64,000 nt of DNA from Laceyella tengchongensis (GTDB lineage Bacteria; Bacillota; Bacilli; Thermoactinomycetales; Thermoactinomycetaceae), in NCBI RefSeq assembly GCF_900182735.1, contig NZ_FXTU01000004.1, positions 124,001 through 188,000 on the forward strand, given 5' to 3'. Position numbers and translations under genes: made by a program. Each line of letters opens with the position of its first letter. Within the stretch, counting starts at the first letter, position 1. Below the pieces are notes generated by a model, which saw nothing but the letters and a program-made list of their open reading frames with translations, was not told the origin of the DNA and ran no database searches. Below, piece by piece: positions 17,678 through 24,942 of the stretch.

Positions 17678-18154
17678 TTAATCCAATTGCAACTTGACAA
17701 ACAGCGGTAGCGTTTCTACCCCGACGATCCGCGCGTAAGTGTACAGTTGTCCTTTGTGGTGGATCTCATGATCCCGCATCATTTGCAAAAGCACTTCACC
17801 CGAAAGCGGTCGGCCGAATGGTTTGGTCACGTCCACCATAGCGGCAAACTTTTCATCCGGCAGGCTGGACAAGGATTGGCGGTTTTTGTCGGTCAGTGCT
17901 TGCGCCAATTCCCGCAACTCGGCGACGGTGTTCACAGCCTTTTCCGGCTCAGCAGGGGATACAAAATGTCCTGCGATAACTGAATTGACAAACATGTCGG
18001 CGGATTGCAGCATGTGCAAGACCAATTCTTTCAGGGACATGCCTTTTTCCCAAGGGCGATAATCCAAATGCTCGTCTTGCAATTGCTCCAACAACTCCAA
18101 GATGACCAGGCGGTGACGCAACCAACTGTTGACAAAACCGTTTGCTTTGCTCAT
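17678..18154 (-). CDS. DinB/YfiT-family protein 1
   Basis: This 158-residue four-helix protein has the DinB metal-site pattern: an early His in LVLHMLQSADMF and the paired His in MRDHEIHHKGQLYTYARIVG. DinB-like proteins are putative metal-dependent enzymes, including thiol transferases for bacillithiol or mycothiol in some branches; this member's reaction is unknown. ATG 18154 follows GGAAGGTG by 7 bases; the preceding TTG is too close to that site. A second DinB-like gene lies at 35265. Confidence 0.85.
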   Translation of the reverse strand: MSKANGFVNSWLRHRLVILELLEQLQDEHLDYRPWEKGMSLKELVLHMLQSADMFVNSVIAGHFVSPAEPEKAVNTVAELRELAQALTDKNRQSLSSLPDEKFAAMVDVTKPFGRPLSGEVLLQMMRDHEIHHKGQLYTYARIVGVETLPLFVKLQLD

Positions 18155-18268
18155 CAAGATTCACCTTCCAAATTAGAAGTTGCTTACAAAAGTATATTAT
18201 AACTGAAAAAAGGGAGGATGAGATCGGTTTTTGCAAAAAAACAGCCATCCGTTGTCCGTATGCCGCTA

Positions 18269-18399
18269 GGGCGTGTCTGGCAAATCAAGTTTGTGGGGAA
18301 GAAGCGGCGGAAAAACCTTTTCTCGAGGAGCGCCTCGCCACGCGTGAAGCGAATGAGAAAATGGTTTTGGAGCCGCTAGCCTATTCATCAGACACACCG
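18269..18399. mobile_element. 131-bp palindromic MITE-like element, copy 2
   Basis: This copy is the same length as the one at 8224-8354 and differs at about eight positions. Ends are GGCGTGTCTGG and CAGACACACC, an inverted repeat bordered by TA on each side (CTAGG... and ...CCGTAG). The right end lies 5 bp from the fruA stop codon. Both copies stay open in one frame, but the differences all change the amino acid, so coding is unlikely. Confidence 0.8.
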
Positions 18400-18404
18400 T
18401 AGTG

Positions 18405-20249
18405 TCAATCCTGCCTTGGCCGTTTCCAAACGCCAAGTGCGAAGGCAGTAACGAGAGAACCCACCACAATGGCCGCCGCGTAATGGAACGGCTTGTTGAC
18501 GAGGGGGATGACGAACAATCCGCCGTGAGGCGCGGGCAGTGTGATCCCTAGCCACAAGGATAATCCGCCAGCGACAGCCGCCCCGACTATGCAGCTTGCC
18601 AAAACACGCAAGGGGTCAGCGGCCGCGAAGGGAATCGCTCCTTCTGTGATAAATGAGGCCCCCAGGAGATAATTGGTCAAACCCGCTTTCCGCTCAGAGT
18701 CACTAAATTTGCGTTTGAAGAAAGTGGTGGCTAACGCGATGCCCAGTGGTGGAACCATTCCGCCAGCCATCACCGCAGCATGTGGGCCGAAGTTGCCCGC
18801 TTCCATGCAGGCGAGGCCGAATGTGAAAGCCGCTTTGTTGATGGGGCCGCCCATATCCGCGGCCATCATGCCGCCCAAGATCACGCCCAACAGGACGGCG
18901 TTGGTGCCGGAGAGGCCACTAAGCCAAGCGGCTAGCGCCTTGTTTAGCGCGCCTACCGGGCCGTTGACCACGGTGATCATCAGGATGCCGGTGAGCAAGA
19001 TGCCCAGCACGGGATACAAGAGAACCGGTTTTAGCCCGTCGAGCTGTTCAGGCAAGAATGCCAACGCTTTTTTCAGGCCGACCACGATGTATCCGGCCAA
19101 GAAACCGGCGATCAACCCGCCCAAAAAACCGGCTTGCGCTGAGGCCGCCAAAAAACCGCCAACGACCCCAGGAGCGAAGCCCGGACGGTCAGCAATGCTC
19201 ATTGCAATAAAGCCGGCCAAGATGGGCACGAGGAAATGGAACGCGCCTTCGCTTCCGATTTTCATCAACATCTCGGCGACTGGTCCTTTGGCCTCAATGC
19301 CACCCCAGGCGAAGGCTAAGGCGATCAGCACACCGCCCCCCACCACAAACGGCAACATGTTGCTCACGCCATTCATCAAGTGCTTGTAGAAACCAGCTCC
19401 TCCCTGAGAGGATTCAGTGCGGCCCGCTGCGTTGTCCGCGACATAGAGAGGAGCCTCCTGCCGGAGGGCGGCTGTAAGGAGCCGTTCCGGTTGATGGATC
19501 GCTTCTGCGACACGCACTTGAATGACGGGTTTTCCATGAAAACGGCTCATCTCGACCTGTTTGTCGGCGGCTACGATGATGGCGGTGGCTTGGGCAATAT
19601 CTTCTGGTGTGAGCTTGTTTTTCACACCGGTTGACCCATTGGTTTCCACTTTGATGGTAAGGCCCATTTCCCGCGCTTTTGCGTTGAGCGCGTCAGCGGC
19701 CATGTATGTGTGGGCAATGCCCGTGGGGCAGGCTGTCACTGCCAATATGAGCTTATCGGTGGTGTGGGTGGACGCCGCTTCTTCCGGCTCGTTTTCCATT
19801 TCTTTGTCTTGGATGAGTGCTACCAACTCTTCCGCAGTGCGGGCTTGTTCCAACTGTTGGCGGAATGCGCTGTCCATCAGGAGAACGGACAGGCGCGACA
19901 AGGTTTCAAGGTGGGCTTCATCAGCTCCCTCGCCAGCGGCGATCATAAAGAATAGGTGGGCTGGTTGGCCGTCAAGCGCTTCATAATCGATGCCCTGAAC
20001 GCTTTTGCCGAAGCAAATCGACGGTATTTTGACGGCATCCGTTTTGGCGTGGGGGATGGCGATGCCATCGCCGATGCCCGTCGATCCCGACGCTTCCCGC
20101 TTGAGAATCGCTTCTTTAAACTTGTTGCGGTCTGCGAGCCGCCCCGCTTCATCTAATTTGGCGACCAGTTCTTCGATCACTGCCTCTTTGGTGGTCGCTT
20201 GAAGTTCCATGATGATGGTGTCCGGTTTTAATAAGTCTGTGATCTTCAT
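18405..20249 (-). CDS. fruA: PTS fructose transporter subunit IIABC
   Basis: This 614-residue protein takes up fructose and phosphorylates it to fructose 1-phosphate. Domain IIA (about 1-145) has the phospho-His in GIAIPHAKT (His67). Domain IIB (about 165-260) has the phospho-Cys in VTACPTGIAHTYMAAD. Domain IIC (about 285-610) is a run of hydrophobic helices with MMAADMGGPINKAAF and LGASFITEGAIPFA. The order A-B-C is typical of Bacillota FruA. AAGGAGG precedes the ATG. It is the last gene of fruR-fruK-fruA, 11 bp after fruK, and a MITE-like element follows directly. Confidence 0.95.
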   Translation of the reverse strand: MKITDLLKPDTIIMELQATTKEAVIEELVAKLDEAGRLADRNKFKEAILKREASGSTGIGDGIAIPHAKTDAVKIPSICFGKSVQGIDYEALDGQPAHLFFMIAAGEGADEAHLETLSRLSVLLMDSAFRQQLEQARTAEELVALIQDKEMENEPEEAASTHTTDKLILAVTACPTGIAHTYMAADALNAKAREMGLTIKVETNGSTGVKNKLTPEDIAQATAIIVAADKQVEMSRFHGKPVIQVRVAEAIHQPERLLTAALRQEAPLYVADNAAGRTESSQGGAGFYKHLMNGVSNMLPFVVGGGVLIALAFAWGGIEAKGPVAEMLMKIGSEGAFHFLVPILAGFIAMSIADRPGFAPGVVGGFLAASAQAGFLGGLIAGFLAGYIVVGLKKALAFLPEQLDGLKPVLLYPVLGILLTGILMITVVNGPVGALNKALAAWLSGLSGTNAVLLGVILGGMMAADMGGPINKAAFTFGLACMEAGNFGPHAAVMAGGMVPPLGIALATTFFKRKFSDSERKAGLTNYLLGASFITEGAIPFAAADPLRVLASCIVGAAVAGGLSLWLGITLPAPHGGLFVIPLVNKPFHYAAAIVVGSLVTAFALGVWKRPRQD

Positions 20250-20260
20250 GAGGCCCCTCC

Positions 20261-21175
20261 TTACAGTTTGGTTAGTTGAACTTGTGGATAAACGGTTTCG
20301 ATCGTGTCTAGACTGGCCAAGTCCGCTGAAAAAGCGGTAGCACCACCGGTCGCGATACCATAGCGGAATGCATCTGGTACTGAACCGTGTTGCGACAGGT
20401 GGCCGATGAAGCCGGCGACCAAGGAATCACCTGCGCCCACAGAGTTAACCACGGTACCGCGTGGCACGTTGGATCGGTAGATCCCATCGGCGGTGAACAA
20501 CAGAGCGCCCTTGTCGGCCATAGACACAATGACATGTCTAATCCCCTGGGCCAACAACTTCTCGCCATAAGGGATCGTTTCGTCGAGCGAGGTGAAGGTC
20601 GTGTTAAATAATTCACCCAGCTCGTGGTGATTCGGTTTGATCAGAAAGGGATGGTGGCGAATGACCTGCGCGAGTGCTTCACCGCTCGTATCGACTACCA
20701 CCTTGATGCCGCGTTTGCCGTAGGTGACCAGCAGTGTTTGGTACAGGTCAGGCGGGAGCGAAGGGGGAATGGTGCCGGCGAGCACCAGCATGTCCCCGGC
20801 CCGGAGGCGTTCCAGCTTTTGCAGGAATTGCTGTAGGCGATCGGGGGGGATGGAAGGGCCTGCGCCATTGATTTCCGTTTCCCCACTCTGTTCCTTCAAT
20901 TTGATGTTGATGCGGGTATCCCCGTCGATACGGACAAAATCATGCGCCACTCCCTCACTCGTCAATGCTTTGGTGAGATAGGTGCCAGTGAACCCGCCGA
21001 CAAAGCCGAGGGCGGTGGTTTCCACCCCTATTCGCGCTAAAATGCGGGAGACATTGATTCCTTTGCCGCCTGGGTATTTCTGTTCCTGATCCATGCGATT
21101 CAATTCGCCTCGGCGCAAGGTTTGAACATGGACGGTGAAGTCGATCGATGGATTGAGTGTTACTGTATAAATCAT
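20261..21175 (-). CDS. fruK: 1-Phosphofructokinase
   Basis: This 304-residue PfkB-family sugar kinase turns fructose 1-phosphate into fructose 1,6-bisphosphate. Family motifs are visible: N-terminal TLNPSIDFTVHV, the GGKGINVSRILARIG substrate loop, and the ATP/catalytic motif NSVGAGDSLVAGFIG near the C-terminus. The start ATG overlaps the stop of fruR by 4 bp (ATGA), showing translational coupling, and fruA follows 11 bp later. It feeds the FruA product straight into glycolysis. Confidence 0.95.
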   Translation of the reverse strand: MIYTVTLNPSIDFTVHVQTLRRGELNRMDQEQKYPGGKGINVSRILARIGVETTALGFVGGFTGTYLTKALTSEGVAHDFVRIDGDTRINIKLKEQSGETEINGAGPSIPPDRLQQFLQKLERLRAGDMLVLAGTIPPSLPPDLYQTLLVTYGKRGIKVVVDTSGEALAQVIRHHPFLIKPNHHELGELFNTTFTSLDETIPYGEKLLAQGIRHVIVSMADKGALLFTADGIYRSNVPRGTVVNSVGAGDSLVAGFIGHLSQHGSVPDAFRYGIATGGATAFSADLASLDTIETVYPQVQLTKL

Positions 21176-21900
21176 GTGTCCACCTCAATAATGTCGGTCT
21201 GATTTAGATAGGATTGTCGCTGCTCTTCCGGGAGCTTGTCGGTAATGATGCGCATCTCATGGATGTCAGCGACTTTAGCGAAGGCCACTTCATGGAACTT
21301 CTGGCCGTCCGCTAGCACATATGCCTGGCTGGCCAAGCGCGCCGCCGTTTTTTTAATCATGGCTTCTTCGGGGTCGGGCGTGGTGTATCCCAGCTCCAAA
21401 TCAATGCCGTTGGTTCCCAAAAAACACTTATCAAAACGATAGAGGCGCAAGGACTCCAAGGCCATGCTCCCAATCATCGCGCGGGTGGACAATTTGATCA
21501 TTCCCCCCAGCAAATAGGCGCGGATTTGCCGTTCAGCCAGTGCTTCCAATTGCGCGAAGCCGTTGGTGACAACGGTCAGATTTTTGGCTTGCAGGTGGGG
21601 CACCATTTCCAATGTGGTGCTACCCGCATCGAGATAGATGCAATCACCGGGCTCAACCAAGGAAGCAGCGGTTGCAGCGATGCGTTGTTTGATTTGAAGG
21701 TTTTTGGTTGATTTTTCAGCAATGGTTGGTTCGGCTCCCTTGGTTTGTAGCAAGGCGGCTCCGCCGTGAATCCGCTTGAGAAGACGGCGCCGTTCCAACT
21801 CGATCAAATCGCGGCGGATGGTGGATTCTGACGAATCCGTCGCTAGGACAAGCTCTTGCAGTTTGACAGCACCCTTCTGTTTCAGCAGATCCAAGATCAC
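21172..21900 (-). CDS. fruR: DeoR-family fructose operon repressor
   Basis: This 242-residue regulator has an N-terminal winged helix (VKLQELVLATDSSESTIRRDLIELERRRLLKRIHGGA) and a C-terminal sugar-phosphate-sensing domain of the DeoR type (DAGSTTLEMVPHL, GSMALESLRLYRFDKCFLGTNG). The fructose context predicts fructose 1-phosphate as inducer. The annotated start is GTG 21900, but the expected N-terminus (LTIQRHQ) continues in frame upstream. The codon where relatives have the initiator Met is ACG at 21924, with GAGGTGA 6-7 bases before it. It is the first gene of the operon and probably autoregulated. Confidence 0.9.
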   Translation of the reverse strand: MILDLLKQKGAVKLQELVLATDSSESTIRRDLIELERRRLLKRIHGGAALLQTKGAEPTIAEKSTKNLQIKQRIAATAASLVEPGDCIYLDAGSTTLEMVPHLQAKNLTVVTNGFAQLEALAERQIRAYLLGGMIKLSTRAMIGSMALESLRLYRFDKCFLGTNGIDLELGYTTPDPEEAMIKKTAARLASQAYVLADGQKFHEVAFAKVADIHEMRIITDKLPEEQRQSYLNQTDIIEVDT

Positions 21901-21924
21901 TTGGTGTCGTTGGATTGTAAGCGT

Positions 21925-22010
21925 TTTCGTTCACCTCGCTTCCTTCTTATCATAGCGGATGTCGTTTGCTTAATCAATCAATTTCGTTCATTTTCTATCT
22001 TTTTCATTCA
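21925..22010 (-). promoter_or_regulatory. Three direct TGAAYGAAA repeats around the fru promoter (candidate FruR operator)
   Basis: On the minus strand TGAATGAAA (22010-22002), TGAACGAAA (21990-21982) and TGAACGAAA (21933-21925) occur in the same orientation. The first two are 20 bp apart upstream of the -35; the third spans the ribosome site. Direct repeats are usual for DeoR-type operators; binding by FruR is inferred. Confidence 0.6.
21949..21977 (-). promoter_or_regulatory. Sigma-A promoter of the fruRKA operon
   Basis: On the minus strand TTGATT (21977-21972) and TATGAT (21954-21949) are 17 bp apart, with the ribosome site of fruR about 12 bases after the -10. Confidence 0.8.
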
Positions 22011-22461
22011 AAAGAATGGGATGAATCTACATAAACTACAAACTTTTACAGATAATTTGTAACCAAATCAGCAAAATCAAAAGAGGAAATATCATGTCGG
22101 TAAACAAAATCATATTGACAAACAGATTGCCTTCTGTTGATTATGAATTGAGGTAACAGGGATAGTGAGAAAGCGCCCAGTCCCCAGTGGTGAGTCACAC
22201 TTGTTGGTGCAATGGCATTCCTTTCATCCGTGTGTCCGATGATGGTCAAGACGAAGGGATGGGAAGAGAGTTGACAAATGAGGTGAGTCCGGCATAAGGG
22301 ATATGAACAGCATGATCTCCTGATTTTCCATTGATTGCAACATGATTGCCGTAAAGCTTGTTTCAAGATGTTTTGTTTACTGTATGGTTGGCGCAGTTGG
22401 CTCGATTTGGCTTGCGATCGCCGCGGCAAGCGAACACTTTGGTAAGAAAGGGGCTAGCGGA

Positions 22462-22725
22462 TTGTTCTTCGTGAGTCTGACGTTGATTCTGTTGTTGGCG
22501 GTCGCCGGGGGAATCTTGTTGGTGCAGGGGCTGATCTTGGAAGGGAGTGCCTGTTTGGTTGCGAGTGGCGTCCTTTTTTTGGTGTGGTTCATCTATTACA
22601 AGCGGCGCCGGAAGAAGTGTGACGACTTTGATTGCGGATGCGATGGATGCGATGTGTTTGACTGTGACTGCGTGGATTGCAACTGCGTGGACTGCAATTG
22701 TGTCGATTGCAATTGTTCGGACTAA
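22462..22725 (+). CDS. Small membrane protein with Cys/Asp-repeat tail
   Basis: This 87-residue protein has two hydrophobic helices (FFVSLTLILLLAVAGGILL and ACLVASGVLFLVWFIYY), a basic stop-transfer KRRRKK and a 35-residue tail with 12 Cys and 11 Asp. The tail ends in three tandem VDCNC units. The positive cluster predicts that the tail faces the cytoplasm. TTG 22462 was chosen because AAAGGGG lies 8 bases upstream; the frame is open to ATG 22384 and 22342, which lack ribosome sites. It lies 16 bp before a DUF2085 membrane protein, so an operon is likely. Metal binding by the tail is plausible but unproven, and I know no family that matches. Confidence 0.7.
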   Translation: MFFVSLTLILLLAVAGGILLVQGLILEGSACLVASGVLFLVWFIYYKRRRKKCDDFDCGCDGCDVFDCDCVDCNCVDCNCVDCNCSD

Positions 22726-22741
22726 AGCGAGGGGGAAGCGA

Positions 22742-23080
22742 ATGGGGCGATGGCTTGATTGGCTGAAGTTCGTGCCCTGCCACCGCAAGCCAGAACGGTG
22801 TTTTCATATGGGGGGACAACCTTTGCCCGTCTGTGCGCGCTGTCTGGGCATTATGATGGGTTATTTGTTTATTCCGATCCTGCTGTTGATCCCGCTAGCG
22901 CCGCCTTGGCCGTTTGGATTGTTGGCACAGATGCCGATGCTGATCGACGGGGGAACGCAATGGCTGGGTTGGCGCCAGAGCAACAACCTGCTCCGCGTGG
23001 CGACGGGCCTGCTCAGCGGCTGGGGTCTCTCTGTCATCGTGGTAGATGGTGCACTAAAGTTGGTCCAATTGATCAAATAA
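22742..23080 (+). CDS. DUF2085 family membrane protein
   Basis: This 112-residue protein has the DUF2085 hallmark near its N-terminus: PCHRKPERCFHMGGQPLPVCARCLGIMMGY, in which Cys and His residues could bind a metal or prosthetic group. Three hydrophobic helices follow (IPILLLIPLAPP, FGLLAQMPMLIDGGTQWLG, VATGLLSGWGLSVIVV). The family's function is unknown. ATG 22742 follows GAGGGGGAAG. It is the second gene after the Cys/Asp-tailed protein, giving two Cys-rich small membrane proteins side by side. Confidence 0.85.
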   Translation: MGRWLDWLKFVPCHRKPERCFHMGGQPLPVCARCLGIMMGYLFIPILLLIPLAPPWPFGLLAQMPMLIDGGTQWLGWRQSNNLLRVATGLLSGWGLSVIVVDGALKLVQLIK

Positions 23081-23373
23081 AACAAAAAACATAAATTTGG
23101 CATAAAGATTCATTTTATGGAGAAGATAGAGGTATTGGGAAAATATTTCTTGTCCCGAAAGAGATAAGGAATCGGTTTCTTTTTGTGGTTTTTTCAGATT
23201 ATTTATCTTTTTATGTGATATTGCGGGGGCAGTCGTGGGTAAGAAATAAAAAATAAAGCAGTTGGAAAAAATTACACTCCTTTATATGGAAAAATTTATA
23301 TGTTTATTCCTTTATAAAATGAAATAGATGGAGTAATATAGAAATAACAAGAATTCGGAAAGGATAGGTCGCG

Positions 23374-24699
23374 ATGAACATTTTGGAAATGAGTGAAGTG
23401 GGCAAATACATTCGTAAAGTGAGAAAGGAACGGGGATTGCGGCTGGAAGATCTCTCTGACCAGCACATCTCCACTGCCACTATCAGTAACATCGAGCGTG
23501 GCGTACCTCATGTGAACAAAGACAAAGTGTTGTATCTCATGAACAAACTGGGTTTGGATCTGAGTGAAGTGCCCGACATGATCGAAAAGGACACTGGGAG
23601 CATCGAAAGCTTGCAAGTGAAATTCACCGCGATTGAAACCATGATCCAACTTGGCAACTATCAACGCGCTTTAGCTCTGTTGTCCGATTTATCCGATGAG
23701 GTTACCTCTCAACACCAAGCGACGATTCACTACCTCAAAGGGCGCATTCATTTTATCAAGCGGGATTGGCGCAAAGCAGAAAGGGAACTGAGCGAAGCCA
23801 TCCGTCTCGCTTATCAGGACCCCTACTCCCCCAAAGTCAACTTGGAGGCGGCCAGTTACTTGTGTCTGTCAGAATGCCGTATGCAACACAAGGACTGGGA
23901 GCAAGCGCTGAAATATGTTGAGCGAGGGCTGGACGCTTTAACTGATGAAGAAGAAATTTTCGAACAAATGCATGTGAAGCTTTTGCTCGCTCGGATCGAA
24001 AATCTGCAAAAACTGGATCGGGCCGATGAGGCATTGCGTGGTGTCGATGAGGTGTGGGCTCTGTTGCCGCAGATTCGCTCACGCCAGCTGATCCTCCAGA
24101 CGTATGCGCTTCGGGCAGAACTCCTGCGCAAGATGAAGCTTTACCAAGATGCTATCCGCTATGCCCGCGAAGGAAGCCAAATCGCCGTGGGTAGCAGGGA
24201 GTATGGGGGGATGTTCCGATTGTGGTCGGTGCTGGCTCACTCCTATCAAGACGCGGGCCAACTGGCTGATGCAGAGGTTGCATTTGAGTTTGTGCTGGAG
24301 CTGGGAGAGCATGTGAGCGACAAAGAGGATTTGGTGCAAGCGAGCTGTTCGTTGGGACAAGTCTATCTCATGCAAGGGAAAATGGAACAAGCGCGAGATA
24401 TACTGAAACAGGCTTTGGACATGGCGGAACGCATTCACCATGGTTTGTTGACCAGCACGGCACTGATCTTGTTGGGGCAAGCGATGAAAAATATGAACCA
24501 TTACCTGGATGCTATCGAATATTTCCAAAGCGCTGGCAAGATTGCGGACAAAAATAAGTTAAAAGACCGCGTCTACCAGTGTTATTATGAACTGGCAGAT
24601 TGTTATGAAAAAATTGGTGAAGAAGCGAAATTCCAGGAAGCGACCCAACGGATGTATCAAACGCAAAAAGAGCTCAACAAAAACAAACTGTATTTGTGA
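23374..24699 (+). CDS. HTH-XRE regulator with TPR domain (RRNPP-like)
   Basis: This 441-residue protein starts with an XRE-type helix-turn-helix (VGKYIRKVRKERGLRLEDLS, then STATISNIERG, residues about 8-60). About ten tetratricopeptide repeats follow (for example NYQRALALLSDLSDE, EQALKYVERGLDAL, KMEQARDILKQALDMAE). The layout matches RRNPP regulators such as PlcR and NprR, which bind short secreted peptides through the TPR part. No signal-peptide-bearing pheromone gene follows: the metH promoter begins 7 bp after the stop codon. The ligand and targets are therefore unknown, and the TPR part might instead bind a protein. Confidence 0.85.
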   Translation: MNILEMSEVGKYIRKVRKERGLRLEDLSDQHISTATISNIERGVPHVNKDKVLYLMNKLGLDLSEVPDMIEKDTGSIESLQVKFTAIETMIQLGNYQRALALLSDLSDEVTSQHQATIHYLKGRIHFIKRDWRKAERELSEAIRLAYQDPYSPKVNLEAASYLCLSECRMQHKDWEQALKYVERGLDALTDEEEIFEQMHVKLLLARIENLQKLDRADEALRGVDEVWALLPQIRSRQLILQTYALRAELLRKMKLYQDAIRYAREGSQIAVGSREYGGMFRLWSVLAHSYQDAGQLADAEVAFEFVLELGEHVSDKEDLVQASCSLGQVYLMQGKMEQARDILKQALDMAERIHHGLLTSTALILLGQAMKNMNHYLDAIEYFQSAGKIADKNKLKDRVYQCYYELADCYEKIGEEAKFQEATQRMYQTQKELNKNKLYL

Positions 24700-24705
24700 A
24701 TTTGA

Positions 24706-24734
24706 TTGACACGGTTTTGCGAAATAGCTATATT
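24706..24734 (+). promoter_or_regulatory. Sigma-A promoter of metH-yitJ
   Basis: TTGACA and TATATT with exactly 17 bp between them, ending about 20 bases before the SAM-I riboswitch. Confidence 0.88.
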
Positions 24735-24753
24735 ATTGAGATATAAAAATAAT

Positions 24754-24863
24754 CTCTTATCCAGAGTGGCGGAGGGACTGGCCCAATGAAGCCCGGCAAC
24801 CTGTTGGTTATTCCAATGTGGTGCTAATTCCTGTCAGAGAGTGTTCTCTCTGAAAGATGAGAG
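24754..24863 (+). ncRNA. SAM-I (S-box) riboswitch
   Basis: The P1 arms CTCTTATC and GATGAGAG pair end to end. Between them lie the S-box blocks CAGAGTGGCGGAGGGAC, TGGCCC, ATGAAGCCCGGCAACC, then GTGGTGCTAATTCC and TGTCAGAGAG...AAAGATGAGAG. SAM binding favours the downstream terminator and lowers metH-yitJ expression. Confidence 0.97.
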
Positions 24864-24879
24864 TGATAAGCGAGCGGCA

Positions 24880-24917
24880 AACACCTTTCATCTTTCGGAG
24901 ATGAATGGTGTTTTTTT
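24880..24917 (+). terminator. SAM-controlled terminator before metH
   Basis: AACACCTTTCATCT pairs with AGATGAATGGTGTT around TTCGG and is followed by a T-run. Its 5' arm can alternatively pair with the 3' side of riboswitch P1 to form the antiterminator. Confidence 0.92.
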
Positions 24918-24942
24918 ATTTTGAGGAGAGGGTGGAGCCAGC

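Noticed and set aside
22114..22300. Two TTGACA words (22114 and about 22271) before the Cys/Asp-tail gene
   Set aside because: Neither has a good -10 hexamer at 16-18 bp, so no promoter was annotated.
22046..22429. 127-codon minus-strand frame between fruR and the Cys/Asp-tail gene
   Set aside because: No ribosome site, Ser/His/Cys-rich shadow-like composition, and it overlaps the start of the plus-strand gene.
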